Under the pieces are notes generated by a model. That model saw nothing but the letters and a program-made list of their open reading frames with translations. It ran no database searches and had not been told where the DNA came from. From assembly GCA_025457805.1 (NCBI GenBank), contig JALOTR010000243.1, positions 1 to 5,487 of the forward strand: a stretch of DNA of 5,487 nt. The letters are read 5' to 3'. Positions 1 to 5,487 of this stretch are shown here, in pieces; position 1 is the stretch's first letter; each line of letters begins with the position of its first letter. The DNA comes from Akkermansiaceae bacterium. GTDB taxonomy: Bacteria > Verrucomicrobiota > Verrucomicrobiia > Verrucomicrobiales > Akkermansiaceae. The position numbers and the translations under genes are program-made.

Positions 1-3000
1 ACCTCGATGGTGCCGCCGCTGGTCCCGGTGGCGAAAGCGCGATCGGTGGCAGCGGTCACGCCGGTGTAGCCGAGGGTTCCGCCGTTGAGCAGAAGGTTGC
101 TGCCGACCTTGGTGGACTGACCAACCTGAGATGCGGAACCGCCGTTGCCGATGAAGCTGAGGTTCAATTTTCCTCCGTTGATCTGGAGCGGTCCGGTGAA
201 GGTATTGGAACCGGTGAGTGCCCAGGTCCCGCTGCCGGATTTGGCAACGGTGGTAGCGCCCGTGCCATTGTTGGGGATGATCGAGGTAAAGGTATTGGCC
301 CCGGTGTTGGTGCCGCCGAGGGTGAAGGTGCGTGCGGTATCGGTGCCACTCAGGGTGATGGCGGCCGGATTGATGAATGCGAGGGCACCGGTTCCCGAGG
401 CTTCGATGCTGCTGGCGGTTCCCACGGTGAGGGAGCGGTCCGTGGACGAGGCTGCACCCACGTGGCGCAGGGTGGCTCCGGCGAGAACGAGGTTGGTGGC
501 CGCGTTGGTGGAGGCACCGATGGACGAGTTCGAGCCGCCATTGGCAAGGGTGGAAACCTCAAGCACGCCGCCACTGACGGTGGTGATTCCGGTGTGGCTG
601 CTGGCGGTTCCGAGGAGGGCTTGGGTTCCGGCACCGGTTTTGGTGAAGGAAAGGGCCCCGGCTCCGCCATTGATGATGGTTCCTGAGAAGGATCCCGACG
701 CGCCGCCTGTGCCGACTGTGAGGGAGTTCGCAAATCCGCCGTTATTGCGGAGAGTGCCCGCTCCATTGAGGCCAGCGATGGTTTCATTTCCACCTGCGGT
801 GTAGGAAACGGAGAGTGTGCTCCCTGCGGAGATCGTGACGTTGGTGGCATCCGGAATGGCATTGAAGGCGGCGCTGTTGGTGCCGAGTTGCAAGCCAAGG
901 GCATTGGTGTTGTTGAGGGTGAGATTTCCGACGAAGGTATTCGCAACGGCAAATACCGCGCGGCCTGTGCCATTGACGGTGATGTTGCCGGTGCCTGTGA
1001 TGTTTTCGAAGTCGGTCCGGTCGGCGGCATTGGCATCGAAGATCACATCCCGCTGGAGGGTGATGTTGGTGAACTGGTTGTTGTCGCCGGTTCCGACCAC
1101 ATTGTTCCTTGAACCGAGCGTGACCGTGCCTGTTGCGAGGCTGCTGACGACGATGGGCGTGCCGAAGTTCACGCGGTTCGTATCGAGGTAGAGCGCGATG
1201 TTGCTGCTGCCGGTGTTTGCATCGCCCAGGGTGACGGTGCCGGAGCCGAGGGTGCCGGTGGTTCGCAGATAGATCTGGCCTCTGCTGAGGGTGGTGCCGG
1301 CAGTGTAGGCATTCGCGCCTACCATGGTCAGGATCGAGTCTCCCGTCTTGAGCAGGGTTCCATTTCCGGTGAGTTGGTTGCCGGAGGATGAGGTGAGGGT
1401 GTAGTTCGTGGTATTGCTCTGAACCGTAATGGCTGCGGGTGCGAGCAGGCCGGAGAGGGTCACGGCTGGCGCGGAAGATTCGCCGAAGGTGACGCTGTCC
1501 GCCCAGTAGAAGCTGGAGGCGGCCGGGTCTGCCCAGTTGGTGCTCACACCAAGGTCCCAAGTGGATGAGCCGCTGCCCGTCCAAGTGAGGTTTTTGTTTC
1601 CAAGATCCAAGCTGACGAGGCCTGCGACATCACTCCAGGTCGCAGTGCGATAGTTGCCCGGGGTGGCGATCACCAGTTCCGTCCCCAAGGTCCCGGTCAG
1701 ACCGCCGTGGGAGAAAACAGGAATCGGGCCGGGTGTCGTGGGTGCAACAGTGAAGACAAGGCTGTTGATGCCACTCAAGCTGACAGCTCCCGCCACGGAG
1801 AGTCTGCCGGGGGTGTTGGGATTGATCGCGAGAGTGGATCCGGTGGCGGCACCCAAGGTGAGATTGCCGGCGATGCTGCCTTCGCCGCCCAAAGTGGCCC
1901 CATCGACGACCGAGAGGCTGCCACCGAGAGATCCTCCAAGATTGAGTCTGCCTTGTGACACGGTGACCGGACCGAGGAAGGTGGAGCCGTTACCGTTGAG
2001 GTTGATGGTACCGTTGTTGCCCACCACTGGCGAGTTGATTTCCAATGCCGAGTTTCCGAGCAAGGTGCCGGTGTGGGTTCCCACGGCGCCGGTGTGAGCG
2101 GTGATGCGGGCACCGGCGGGTTCCACCGTGATGCTGCCCGATACGGTCGAACCTTGAAAGCGCATGGCTCCAAGCAGGCCGGTCGTTTCACTCCAGCCGG
2201 TCCCTTCGATCCTGAAGTTGGTGGGGATGGTGCCGGTGGCGGTGAGGAAGGCTCCCGCTCCACTCGCAATGGTGGTGGTGCCCGTGCCCAGGGCGTTGGC
2301 TTGCTGGACGTTGAGTCGGATGCCGCTTGCCACCGAGATCGCTCCCGAATAGCCGGGGCTGTTGGTATTGATCGCGTATTGTTTGTCCGCTCCGCCGTCG
2401 GTGGTGATGTTGAGCGGGCCGCTGCCGGTGGTGACGGAGTTGTCCGTGATGGTGATGGCGGTGGTGCCCGTGCCGAAGTTGGCATTCAAGCCGCCGGCAT
2501 TGATGGTGCGGGGGACCGACCAGCCATTGCTTGCAGTGGCGGTGATTTTTCCGCCGTTGGCCACGAGGGTTCCTTGTCCGGCGGTGCTGATGCCGTTAGG
2601 GCCGATGAGGATCTCCCCTCCATTGAGGTTGGCGGTGCAAGCGGGTCCCGCGCCGTTTCCATCCACGGAAATGGCAAATGCAGTCATGGTGCCGCCCGTC
2701 ATGTTCAGTGTGCCGGAGCCATCCCAGCCGATGTTGATGCGGCCTGCTGGAACGGAGAGGCTCCCTCCGCTGATGTTGAGTTCGCTGCCGGCTCCCGCCC
2801 AGTGGCCGATCCGGACCGCGCCGCTGGAGTTGTTGAGCGGTGCGGAAACAGAGCCACCGGTGATGTTGACGATGCCTGCATTGCCCGAAGAATCGCCAGT
2901 GAACAGGGCATTGGTATTTCCTCCTGGCAATGTGATCGTCGATCCTGACCCCACATTGAGGGTGCCAATGTTTCCGGAGCTCGTGGGCGTGTGGCCCACT

Positions 3001-4232
3001 GAGACGAAGTTCAGGATGAGGTCGGCCCCGGATGCCAGTGTGGTGGTTCCGTTGGTGACCCGGAGTTGCCCCAAGGTGGTGGCGGTTCCAAGGTCCTGGT
3101 CGATGGTCACCGTGTCGCTTTGAGTCGTCCCTTGCGTGTTCAAGCGGGATGCCGCTGCGGAGAATACGATGTTTGAGGGGATCTTCGCGGTCGTGCTGAC
3201 GTTGCCGGAGCCCCCGATGGTGAGGATGCCTGTTCCGGCAATGGTTACGCCGCTGGTTGAGAGGATGGATCCCGCGTCACCGAGTTGGAGGGTGCCGTTA
3301 TCAATGATCGTGGCGCCAATGTAGGTGTTTGCCGCCGCCAGGAGCAGTGTGCCTGAGTCATTCTTGCGGAGGACGGAAGTTGCATCACCGCCGGTGATCG
3401 GACTTGAAACCGTCGTGGTGAAACCTCCCCAGATGTGGAAGTTGCCTTCTTTCCCGGTCACTAGCTTGACTGCATTGTCGAGCGTGCCGCTCACGCCTGA
3501 GCCGGCTGCATTCACGAACTGGATCCGTTGCGCCGCGCCGATGGTTCCATTGAGGGTGATTTCCGAAGTCCCGAAGGAATCGTGCCGGGCCTGGAAGTAT
3601 CCATCATTGAGGGTGGTGGTCCCATCGTGTCCGCCTTGTCCGCGCAGGACGATACCCAGAGTGGCATTTCCAAGAGCGCTCGAGAGACTGAGATTGCGTG
3701 GGATGAAGTCGTCATCCAAGCTACCGGTAATGACCAGTGCACCTGCACCGCTACTGGTGCGCAACAGTGTCTGGTCACCTCCCCAGAAGATCGGCTGGTT
3801 GATGGTGATTCCATCTTCCGCGGTGATGCCGGAGTTCACCGTGAATTTCATCGAGCCGGTAGTCGGCGGAGACAGGGTGTATTTGGTGGCATTGCCATTG
3901 AGACCCACCTTCAGGCTGGCGACGGTGATATCCACGGTATCGGTGAAATTGATCACCCCGCCTGCGCCGGCGACGGTGGAGGATCCGATGACGGCGGTGT
4001 TGCCATCGGTCCATGCCACGTTGGTGGCGCCGTCCCACCAGTTGGTGGCGGTTTTGTCCCAAGTGCCGGCGCCGTTCGTGATGGTGGCGGTGGCGCCGTT
4101 GGCATCCCACACCAGATCGGCGGCATTGAGGAAGGAAGTCATCGAAACCACGAACGCCAGCGACGATTGGACGAAAAGGCGTGTGATGCGGAAGTCACGG
4201 GAGAGGAGGGGATTGGAACGGTTGATTTTCAT
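1..4232 (-). CDS. Very large secreted autotransporter-associated beta-strand repeat (PATR) protein, C-terminus beyond window
   Basis: Reading from the ATG at 4232-4230, I find 1410 codons with no stop or frameshift up to the left edge, so the gene is 3'-partial. Residues 1-38 look like a Sec signal peptide: basic start (K2, R5, R12, R15, R18), hydrophobic core about 19-35, and an Ala-rich cleavage region ending NAA before D39. The mature part is rich in Gly, Thr, Ser, Asn and Ala. It has few charged residues and one Cys (C532), typical of exported beta-solenoids. Modules in order: Trp-rich opening (40-85), PATR unit (287-317), short Gly-Gly repeats (452-515), passenger-end-like module (779-829), second Trp-rich opening (882-920), PATR units (958-989, 1193-1226, 1327-1358). 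The family is known for surface or outer-membrane-exported passengers; adhesion or matrix function is inference only. No catalytic motif was recognised. The start was chosen because it directly precedes the signal peptide; the next in-frame Met (M31) would destroy it. No Shine-Dalgarno is evident. Confidence 0.9.
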   Translation of the reverse strand, partial: MKINRSNPLLSRDFRITRLFVQSSLAFVVSMTSFLNAADLVWDANGATATITNGAGTWDKTATNWWDGATNVAWTDGNTAVIGSSTVAGAGGVINFTDTVDITVASLKVGLNGNATKYTLSPPTTGSMKFTVNSGITAEDGITINQPIFWGGDQTLLRTSSGAGALVITGSLDDDFIPRNLSLSSALGNATLGIVLRGQGGHDGTTTLNDGYFQARHDSFGTSEITLNGTIGAAQRIQFVNAAGSGVSGTLDNAVKLVTGKEGNFHIWGGFTTTVSSPITGGDATSVLRKNDSGTLLLAAANTYIGATIIDNGTLQLGDAGSILSTSGVTIAGTGILTIGGSGNVSTTAKIPSNIVFSAAASRLNTQGTTQSDTVTIDQDLGTATTLGQLRVTNGTTTLASGADLILNFVSVGHTPTSSGNIGTLNVGSGSTITLPGGNTNALFTGDSSGNAGIVNITGGSVSAPLNNSSGAVRIGHWAGAGSELNISGGSLSVPAGRINIGWDGSGTLNMTGGTMTAFAISVDGNGAGPACTANLNGGEILIGPNGISTAGQGTLVANGGKITATASNGWSVPRTINAGGLNANFGTGTTAITITDNSVTTGSGPLNITTDGGADKQYAINTNSPGYSGAISVASGIRLNVQQANALGTGTTTIASGAGAFLTATGTIPTNFRIEGTGWSETTGLLGAMRFQGSTVSGSITVEPAGARITAHTGAVGTHTGTLLGNSALEINSPVVGNNGTINLNGNGSTFLGPVTVSQGRLNLGGSLGGSLSVVDGATLGGEGSIAGNLTLGAATGSTLAINPNTPGRLSVAGAVSLSGINSLVFTVAPTTPGPIPVFSHGGLTGTLGTELVIATPGNYRTATWSDVAGLVSLDLGNKNLTWTGSGSSTWDLGVSTNWADPAASSFYWADSVTFGESSAPAVTLSGLLAPAAITVQSNTTNYTLTSSSGNQLTGNGTLLKTGDSILTMVGANAYTAGTTLSRGQIYLRTTGTLGSGTVTLGDANTGSSNIALYLDTNRVNFGTPIVVSSLATGTVTLGSRNNVVGTGDNNQFTNITLQRDVIFDANAADRTDFENITGTGNITVNGTGRAVFAVANTFVGNLTLNNTNALGLQLGTNSAAFNAIPDATNVTISAGSTLSVSYTAGGNETIAGLNGAGTLRNNGGFANSLTVGTGGASGSFSGTIINGGAGALSFTKTGAGTQALLGTASSHTGITTVSGGVLEVSTLANGGSNSSIGASTNAATNLVLAGATLRHVGAASSTDRSLTVGTASSIEASGTGALAFINPAAITLSGTDTARTFTLGGTNTGANTFTSIIPNNGTGATTVAKSGSGTWALTGSNTFTGPLQINGGKLNLSFIGNGGSASQVGQSTKVGSNLLLNGGTLGYTGVTAATDRAFATGTSGGTIE
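159..254 (-). repeat. PATR beta-strand repeat, unit 4
   Basis: Residues 1327-1358 read TTVAKSGSGTWALTG (1327-1341), SNTFTGPLQIN (1342-1352) and GGKLNL (1353-1358). The protein continues with GNGGSAS-x-VG, a usual follow-up to this repeat. The frame remains open to the left edge, so more repeats probably follow. Confidence 0.85.
555..656 (-). repeat. PATR beta-strand repeat, unit 3
   Basis: Residues 1193-1226 contain the pattern LSFTKTGAGTQALLG (1194-1208), then S-S-H-T-G-I-T-T-V (1211-1219) and S-G-G-V-L-E-V (1220-1226). KTGAGT and HTGITTV...G-x-L correspond to the conserved core of the family. Confidence 0.85.
1266..1361 (-). repeat. PATR beta-strand repeat, unit 2
   Basis: Residues 958-989 read G-T-L-L-K-T-G-D-S-I-L-T followed by G-A-N-A-Y-T-A-G-T-T-L (972-982) and R-G-Q-I-Y-L. 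This is the clearest unit in the window: K-T-G near the start, (G)AN-x-Y-T-x-G-T-T in the centre, and a short G-containing strand at the end. Confidence 0.85.
1473..1589 (-). repeat. Trp-rich opening module, copy 2 (residues 882-920)
   Basis: Residues 882-920 repeat the N-terminal Trp-rich module: LTW-TG (W884), STWD (W892), TNWAD (W900), YWADSVTFG (W910-G917). Aligned with residues 40-85, the order W / G-x-W-D / N-W / W-x-D / hydrophobic strand-G is kept while the rest has diverged. It marks the start of a second passenger-like unit. Confidence 0.6.
1746..1898 (-). repeat. Passenger-end-like module (TLGGEGSIAGN type)
   Basis: Residues 779-829 match the layout often found at the end of PATR passengers: ATLGG-x-GSIAGN (779-790), a strand TLG, a region before N-T-P-G-R-L-S-V (806-813), and a final run of strands SLSGINSLVFTV (818-829). 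In many autotransporters this pattern directly precedes the membrane-anchoring part. Here it sits in the middle of the protein and is followed by a second Trp-rich opening module. Confidence 0.55.
2688..2879 (-). repeat. Block of short N-[IM]-[TS]-G-G beta repeats
   Basis: Residues 452-515 contain three spaced copies of a short motif: VNITGGS at 455, LNISGGS at 485 and LNMTGGT at 509, about 24-30 residues apart. Between them lie strands of the form RIGHWAG and NIGWDGSG. A fourth weaker copy (ANLNGGEI) follows near residue 534. This resembles the 'GxGTLNxSGGT' repeats seen in large secreted proteins of Verrucomicrobia and Planctomycetes. It differs from the PATR consensus, so it is a separate repeat class in this protein. 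Confidence 0.65.
3282..3374 (-). repeat. PATR (autotransporter-associated beta-strand repeat), unit 1
   Basis: Residues 287-317 follow the PATR pattern: a Lys/Gly-containing strand ending in G-T-L-x-L (K290, G294-L298), then N-T-Y-x-G (N302-G306), a T-x-I strand, and N-G-T-L-Q-L (N312-L317). The directly following GDAGSI is also typical of the family. It is a somewhat diverged unit, with AAANTYIG in place of the usual SGANTYTG. Confidence 0.8.
3978..4115 (-). repeat. Trp-rich opening module, copy 1 (residues 40-85)
   Basis: This is the start of the mature protein, right after the signal peptide. It has the pattern LVW-D, GTWD (W58), NWW-DG (W65, W66), AW-TDG (W74), then a small hydrophobic strand AVIG. 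Such a Trp-spaced segment is common at the beginning of PATR-repeat passengers in Verrucomicrobia. It recurs at residues 882-920 of the same protein, which is why it is listed as a repeat. A capping role for the solenoid is inference. Confidence 0.6.
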
Positions 4233-4369
4233 GGAATTGGACGGATTAGGCGGATGGCTTTTGGCAAGGACAAGGCAGATGAAAACGGTCAGGATGGAGA
4301 TCCAGCGTCTGATCCAGCCCGCGGCTCAAGGCACAGGGCGATCGGTTTTCCTGCCAAAACGAAATGAGC

Positions 4370-4394
4370 GGGCCACTCCAACGAATGGAGGCCC
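4370..4394 (-). terminator. Hairpin in the leader; weak terminator candidate
   Basis: On the minus strand GGGCC pairs with GGCCC, and TCCA with TGGA inside it, leaving a 2-nt bulge (GT) and a 5-nt loop. Downstream the RNA reads GCUCAUUUCGUUUU, only a broken U-tract starting several bases after the stem. It may end transcription from the signalling gene or simply be part of the leader fold. The imperfect U-tract keeps confidence low. Confidence 0.3.
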
Positions 4395-4404
4395 AACACT
4401 ATCG

Positions 4405-4428
4405 AGCGATCATGACTTTCAGCGATCA
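4405..4428. repeat. Two direct copies of AGCGATCA, 16 bp apart
   Basis: AGCGATCA lies at 4405-4412 and again at 4421-4428, with 8 bases between the copies. The 16-bp spacing is close to one and a half helical turns. They could be a paired protein-binding site, but the motif core GCGATC also occurs in the coding DNA of this window, so chance cannot be excluded. Confidence 0.35.
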
Positions 4429-4487
4429 AGGCAGGAAAACAAAAACAACGAACACAGGACTCCTAAGCGGGAATCCGGCCAACTGAA

Positions 4488-4516
4488 GCGAAATCGATGG
4501 GAATGTTCTGTGTCAA
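4488..4516 (-). promoter_or_regulatory. Possible promoter with consensus -35 hexamer
   Basis: The minus strand carries TTGACA at 4516-4511, identical to the sigma-70 -35 consensus. A 17-base spacer leads to TTTCGC at 4493-4488, a poor -10 match, and no better TATAAT-like hexamer is found at 15-18 bases. If real, it would give the PATR gene its own promoter with a leader of about 250 nt. The weak -10 makes this a candidate only. Confidence 0.25.
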
Positions 4517-4606
4517 ATGTTTGTACAGAGTGGCGCAGCTCCCATTTGGGACTCCTCGAATCACGACAGGCGATCCACCGCCCGGCACGCACCTTTGCGG
4601 GGAGAA

Positions 4607-4626
4607 ATCGTCCTCAATCGTCCTCA
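4607..4626. repeat. Perfect 10-bp tandem duplication spanning the stop codon
   Basis: ATCGTCCTCA occurs twice back to back at 4607-4616 and 4617-4626. On the minus strand the unit reads TGAGGACGAT. The first copy encodes the last residues E-D-D of the signalling protein, and the second begins with the TGA stop (4616-4614). Confidence 0.75.
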
Positions 4627-5487
4627 GGGAACGACTCTGCGGCCGAGAGAATGGCGGCCCGGGTGGCCTCCCACATGGAGGCAAGTTCATCGTGAAGCAC
4701 GATCGCCAGACCCGGGCTGATGGGGCCCGTGTGATGCTCGAGTTGCTGCAATTTCATCGGCAAGGCGTGCGCACCGATTTGCAGCAACATGCCGCGGAAC
4801 TTGTGGAGTTGTTCCTTCAACGCGGTGCTGTCGCTGTGTTCGATCGAGTCGCGGATGCTGATCAAGTGGTGGATCGATTCCCTTGCGGCATCGTCCACCA
4901 ACTCCGCACATCCGGATCTGCCGAGGAACGAGAGGTTCTCGACAATTTTCAGATCCAGCAGGCCGGGAAATGCTTCGGCTTCCGCATCGGCCGGGGAGGG
5001 GACGGCGACCTGCAGCCTCGCCCGTTTTTGGGAAATGGATAAAAGCTTGGCGCGCAGTTTGTCCAAAGTGATGGGTTTGGCGAGGTAGTCATCCATCCCC
5101 GCCGCTGCGGCTGCATCGCGGTCTTCCTGGAAGACGTTGGCGGAGATGGCCAGAATGTAGGGTTTGTTCTTGTGGTTCATCCCGCGGATGATGCGGCTGG
5201 CCTCGAGGCCATCCATGACGGGCATCTGGACGTCCAGGAGGATCACGTCGTATTCGGTTCCGGTCGCGGCTTCGACGGCTTCCCGGCCGTCGGAAGTGAT
5301 GTCGGCCTCGATGCCAATCCGGCGGAGGAGGAGTTTGATGACTTTCTGGTTGTTGAGGTTGTCCTCCGCCACACGGACTTTCAAACCAGCCGGGAGCTCT
5401 GTGTCCAAATTCTCCGCAACAGGCATTGCGGCATCGTCGGTCGCCATGGCCTGAGGGAAAAGCCGACTGAGGGTGGAGTGAATGCTG
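4614..5487 (-). CDS. C-terminal part of a hybrid two-component signalling protein: receiver (REC) plus HPt domain
   Basis: The frame is open past the right edge, so the N-terminus is missing; the stop is TGA at 4616-4614. Residues are numbered from the Met at 5447. REC spans about 22-139: acidic pair E28-D29 in AEDN, phospho-acceptor D72 in LLDVQMPVMDG, switch Ser S102 in AISAN, and K124 in YLAKPI. All key residues are present. A charged Ala-rich linker (140-164) leads to an HPt domain (about 165-270). Its motif HKFRG (215-219) followed by GA-x-x-L and LE gives H215 as the likely phosphorylated His. The protein probably relays phosphate His-Asp-His in the cytoplasm. In-frame residues before Met 5447 (SIHSTLSRLF) resemble the last helix of a preceding REC domain. 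A hybrid sensor kinase with two REC domains and an HPt is therefore favoured over a standalone response regulator starting at 5447. Partner and signal are unknown. Confidence 0.88.
   Translation of the reverse strand, partial: SIHSTLSRLFPQAMATDDAAMPVAENLDTELPAGLKVRVAEDNLNNQKVIKLLLRRIGIEADITSDGREAVEAATGTEYDVILLDVQMPVMDGLEASRIIRGMNHKNKPYILAISANVFQEDRDAAAAAGMDDYLAKPITLDKLRAKLLSISQKRARLQVAVPSPADAEAEAFPGLLDLKIVENLSFLGRSGCAELVDDAARESIHHLISIRDSIEHSDSTALKEQLHKFRGMLLQIGAHALPMKLQQLEHHTGPISPGLAIVLHDELASMWEATRAAILSAAESFPEDD

Larger units (their letters stand above)
4345..4440 (-). repeat. Perfect 11-bp inverted repeat in the leader, arms 74 nt apart
   Basis: The plus-strand arm GTTTTCCTGCC at 4345-4355 is exactly complementary to GGCAGGAAAAC at 4430-4440. 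In a minus-strand transcript the two arms could pair and close a loop that holds the 4370-4394 hairpin and the two AGCGATCA repeats. By simple random expectation an 11-bp perfect pair in a region this short is unlikely, about one in fifty to one hundred. Confidence 0.6.
4233..4613. other. Intergenic leader region without a recognisable gene
   Basis: This 381-base gap lies between the stop of the signalling gene and the start of the PATR protein, both on the minus strand. It has no open frame with a recognisable product. It contains an inverted repeat, a hairpin, short direct repeats and a -35-like hexamer (listed separately). The motif GCGATC occurs four times in it (4338, 4406, 4422, 4570). 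The 25 bases before the ATG at 4232 hold no AGGAG-like ribosome binding site. The length and structure suggest a promoter plus a long 5' leader for the PATR gene, which is inference. Confidence 0.6.

Noticed and set aside
164..2968. Minus-strand frames at 164-349, 350-1036, 784-1584, 1775-2485 and 2705-2968 giving Pro/Ser- or His/Arg-rich peptides
   Set aside because: They are out-of-frame readings of the continuous PATR frame that occupies the same strand from 4232 to 1.
145..3123. Several plus-strand frames (145-804, 817-1191, 1654-2097, 2073-2948, 2362-3123) rich in Val/Pro/Ala or Gly/Asp
   Set aside because: They mirror the repetitive Gly/Thr/Asn codons of the minus-strand PATR protein and have no domain or signal of their own.
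1..4232. Repetitive sequence suggesting a CRISPR array or DNA satellite
   Set aside because: The repeats are at protein level, vary in length and sequence, and lie within an intact coding frame; there are no identical DNA repeats with regular spacers.
4456..4464. Odd palindrome AGGACTCCT as an operator
   Set aside because: Too short, and a single site of this type is expected by chance; the related GGACTCCT at 4549-4556 is not placed symmetrically to it.
4540..4551. Short inverted repeat TCCC-ATTT-GGGA as terminator of the signalling gene
   Set aside because: Only a 4-bp stem, with no T-run after it on the minus strand.
4463..4690. Minus-strand frame of 75 codons overlapping the end of the signalling gene
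   Set aside because: It is out of frame with the REC-HPt gene for its first half and shows no recognisable family; it matters only as the possible tail discussed with the 10-bp duplication.
3325..4695. Long plus-strand open frame (456 codons) spanning the start of the PATR gene, the gap and the end of the signalling gene
   Set aside because: It lies antisense to two well-supported genes, its product has no recognisable motif, and it crosses gene borders. G+C-rich coding DNA commonly leaves antisense frames open.

Overview
The window holds two genes, both read from the minus strand and both cut by a window edge, separated by a 381-base non-coding gap. The DNA is G+C-rich (around 60% by eye). 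The combination of a very large secreted protein with autotransporter-associated beta-strand repeats (PATR type), no clear Shine-Dalgarno before its start, and a hybrid-kinase-type signalling protein suggests a member of the Verrucomicrobiota, perhaps a Luteolibacter-like genus. This is an inference from gene style. No rRNA or other taxonomic marker is present.

Right part (4614-5487): the C-terminal end of a two-component signalling protein. It has a complete receiver (REC) domain followed by a histidine phosphotransfer (HPt) domain, and the frame stays open past the right edge. The few residues before the linker resemble the last helix of another REC domain. This is most likely the tail of a multi-domain hybrid sensor histidine kinase.

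Middle (4233-4613): a non-coding leader with no convincing gene. It carries a perfect 11-bp inverted repeat 74 nt apart that encloses a smaller hairpin and two 8-bp direct repeats. It also has a consensus-like -35 hexamer and, at its right border, a perfect 10-bp tandem duplication that supplies the kinase stop codon.

Left part (1-4232): one uninterrupted reading frame of 1410 codons that runs off the left edge. It encodes a secreted, Gly/Thr/Ser/Asn/Ala-rich beta-solenoid protein. Visible parts are a signal peptide, a Trp-rich opening module, PATR repeats, a block of short 'N-[IM]-[TS]-G-G' repeats, a passenger-end-like 'TLGGEGSIAGN' module, then a second Trp-rich opening and three more PATR repeats. 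The layout reads as two passenger-like units in tandem. The C-terminus, which would show whether it ends in a beta-barrel, a PEP-CTERM anchor or something else, lies outside the window.

No direct link between the two genes can be shown. They share orientation, so the phosphorelay protein lies upstream of the surface protein, but the long leader suggests the adhesin-like gene has its own control. I see no defence system, mobile element, CRISPR array or RNA gene.
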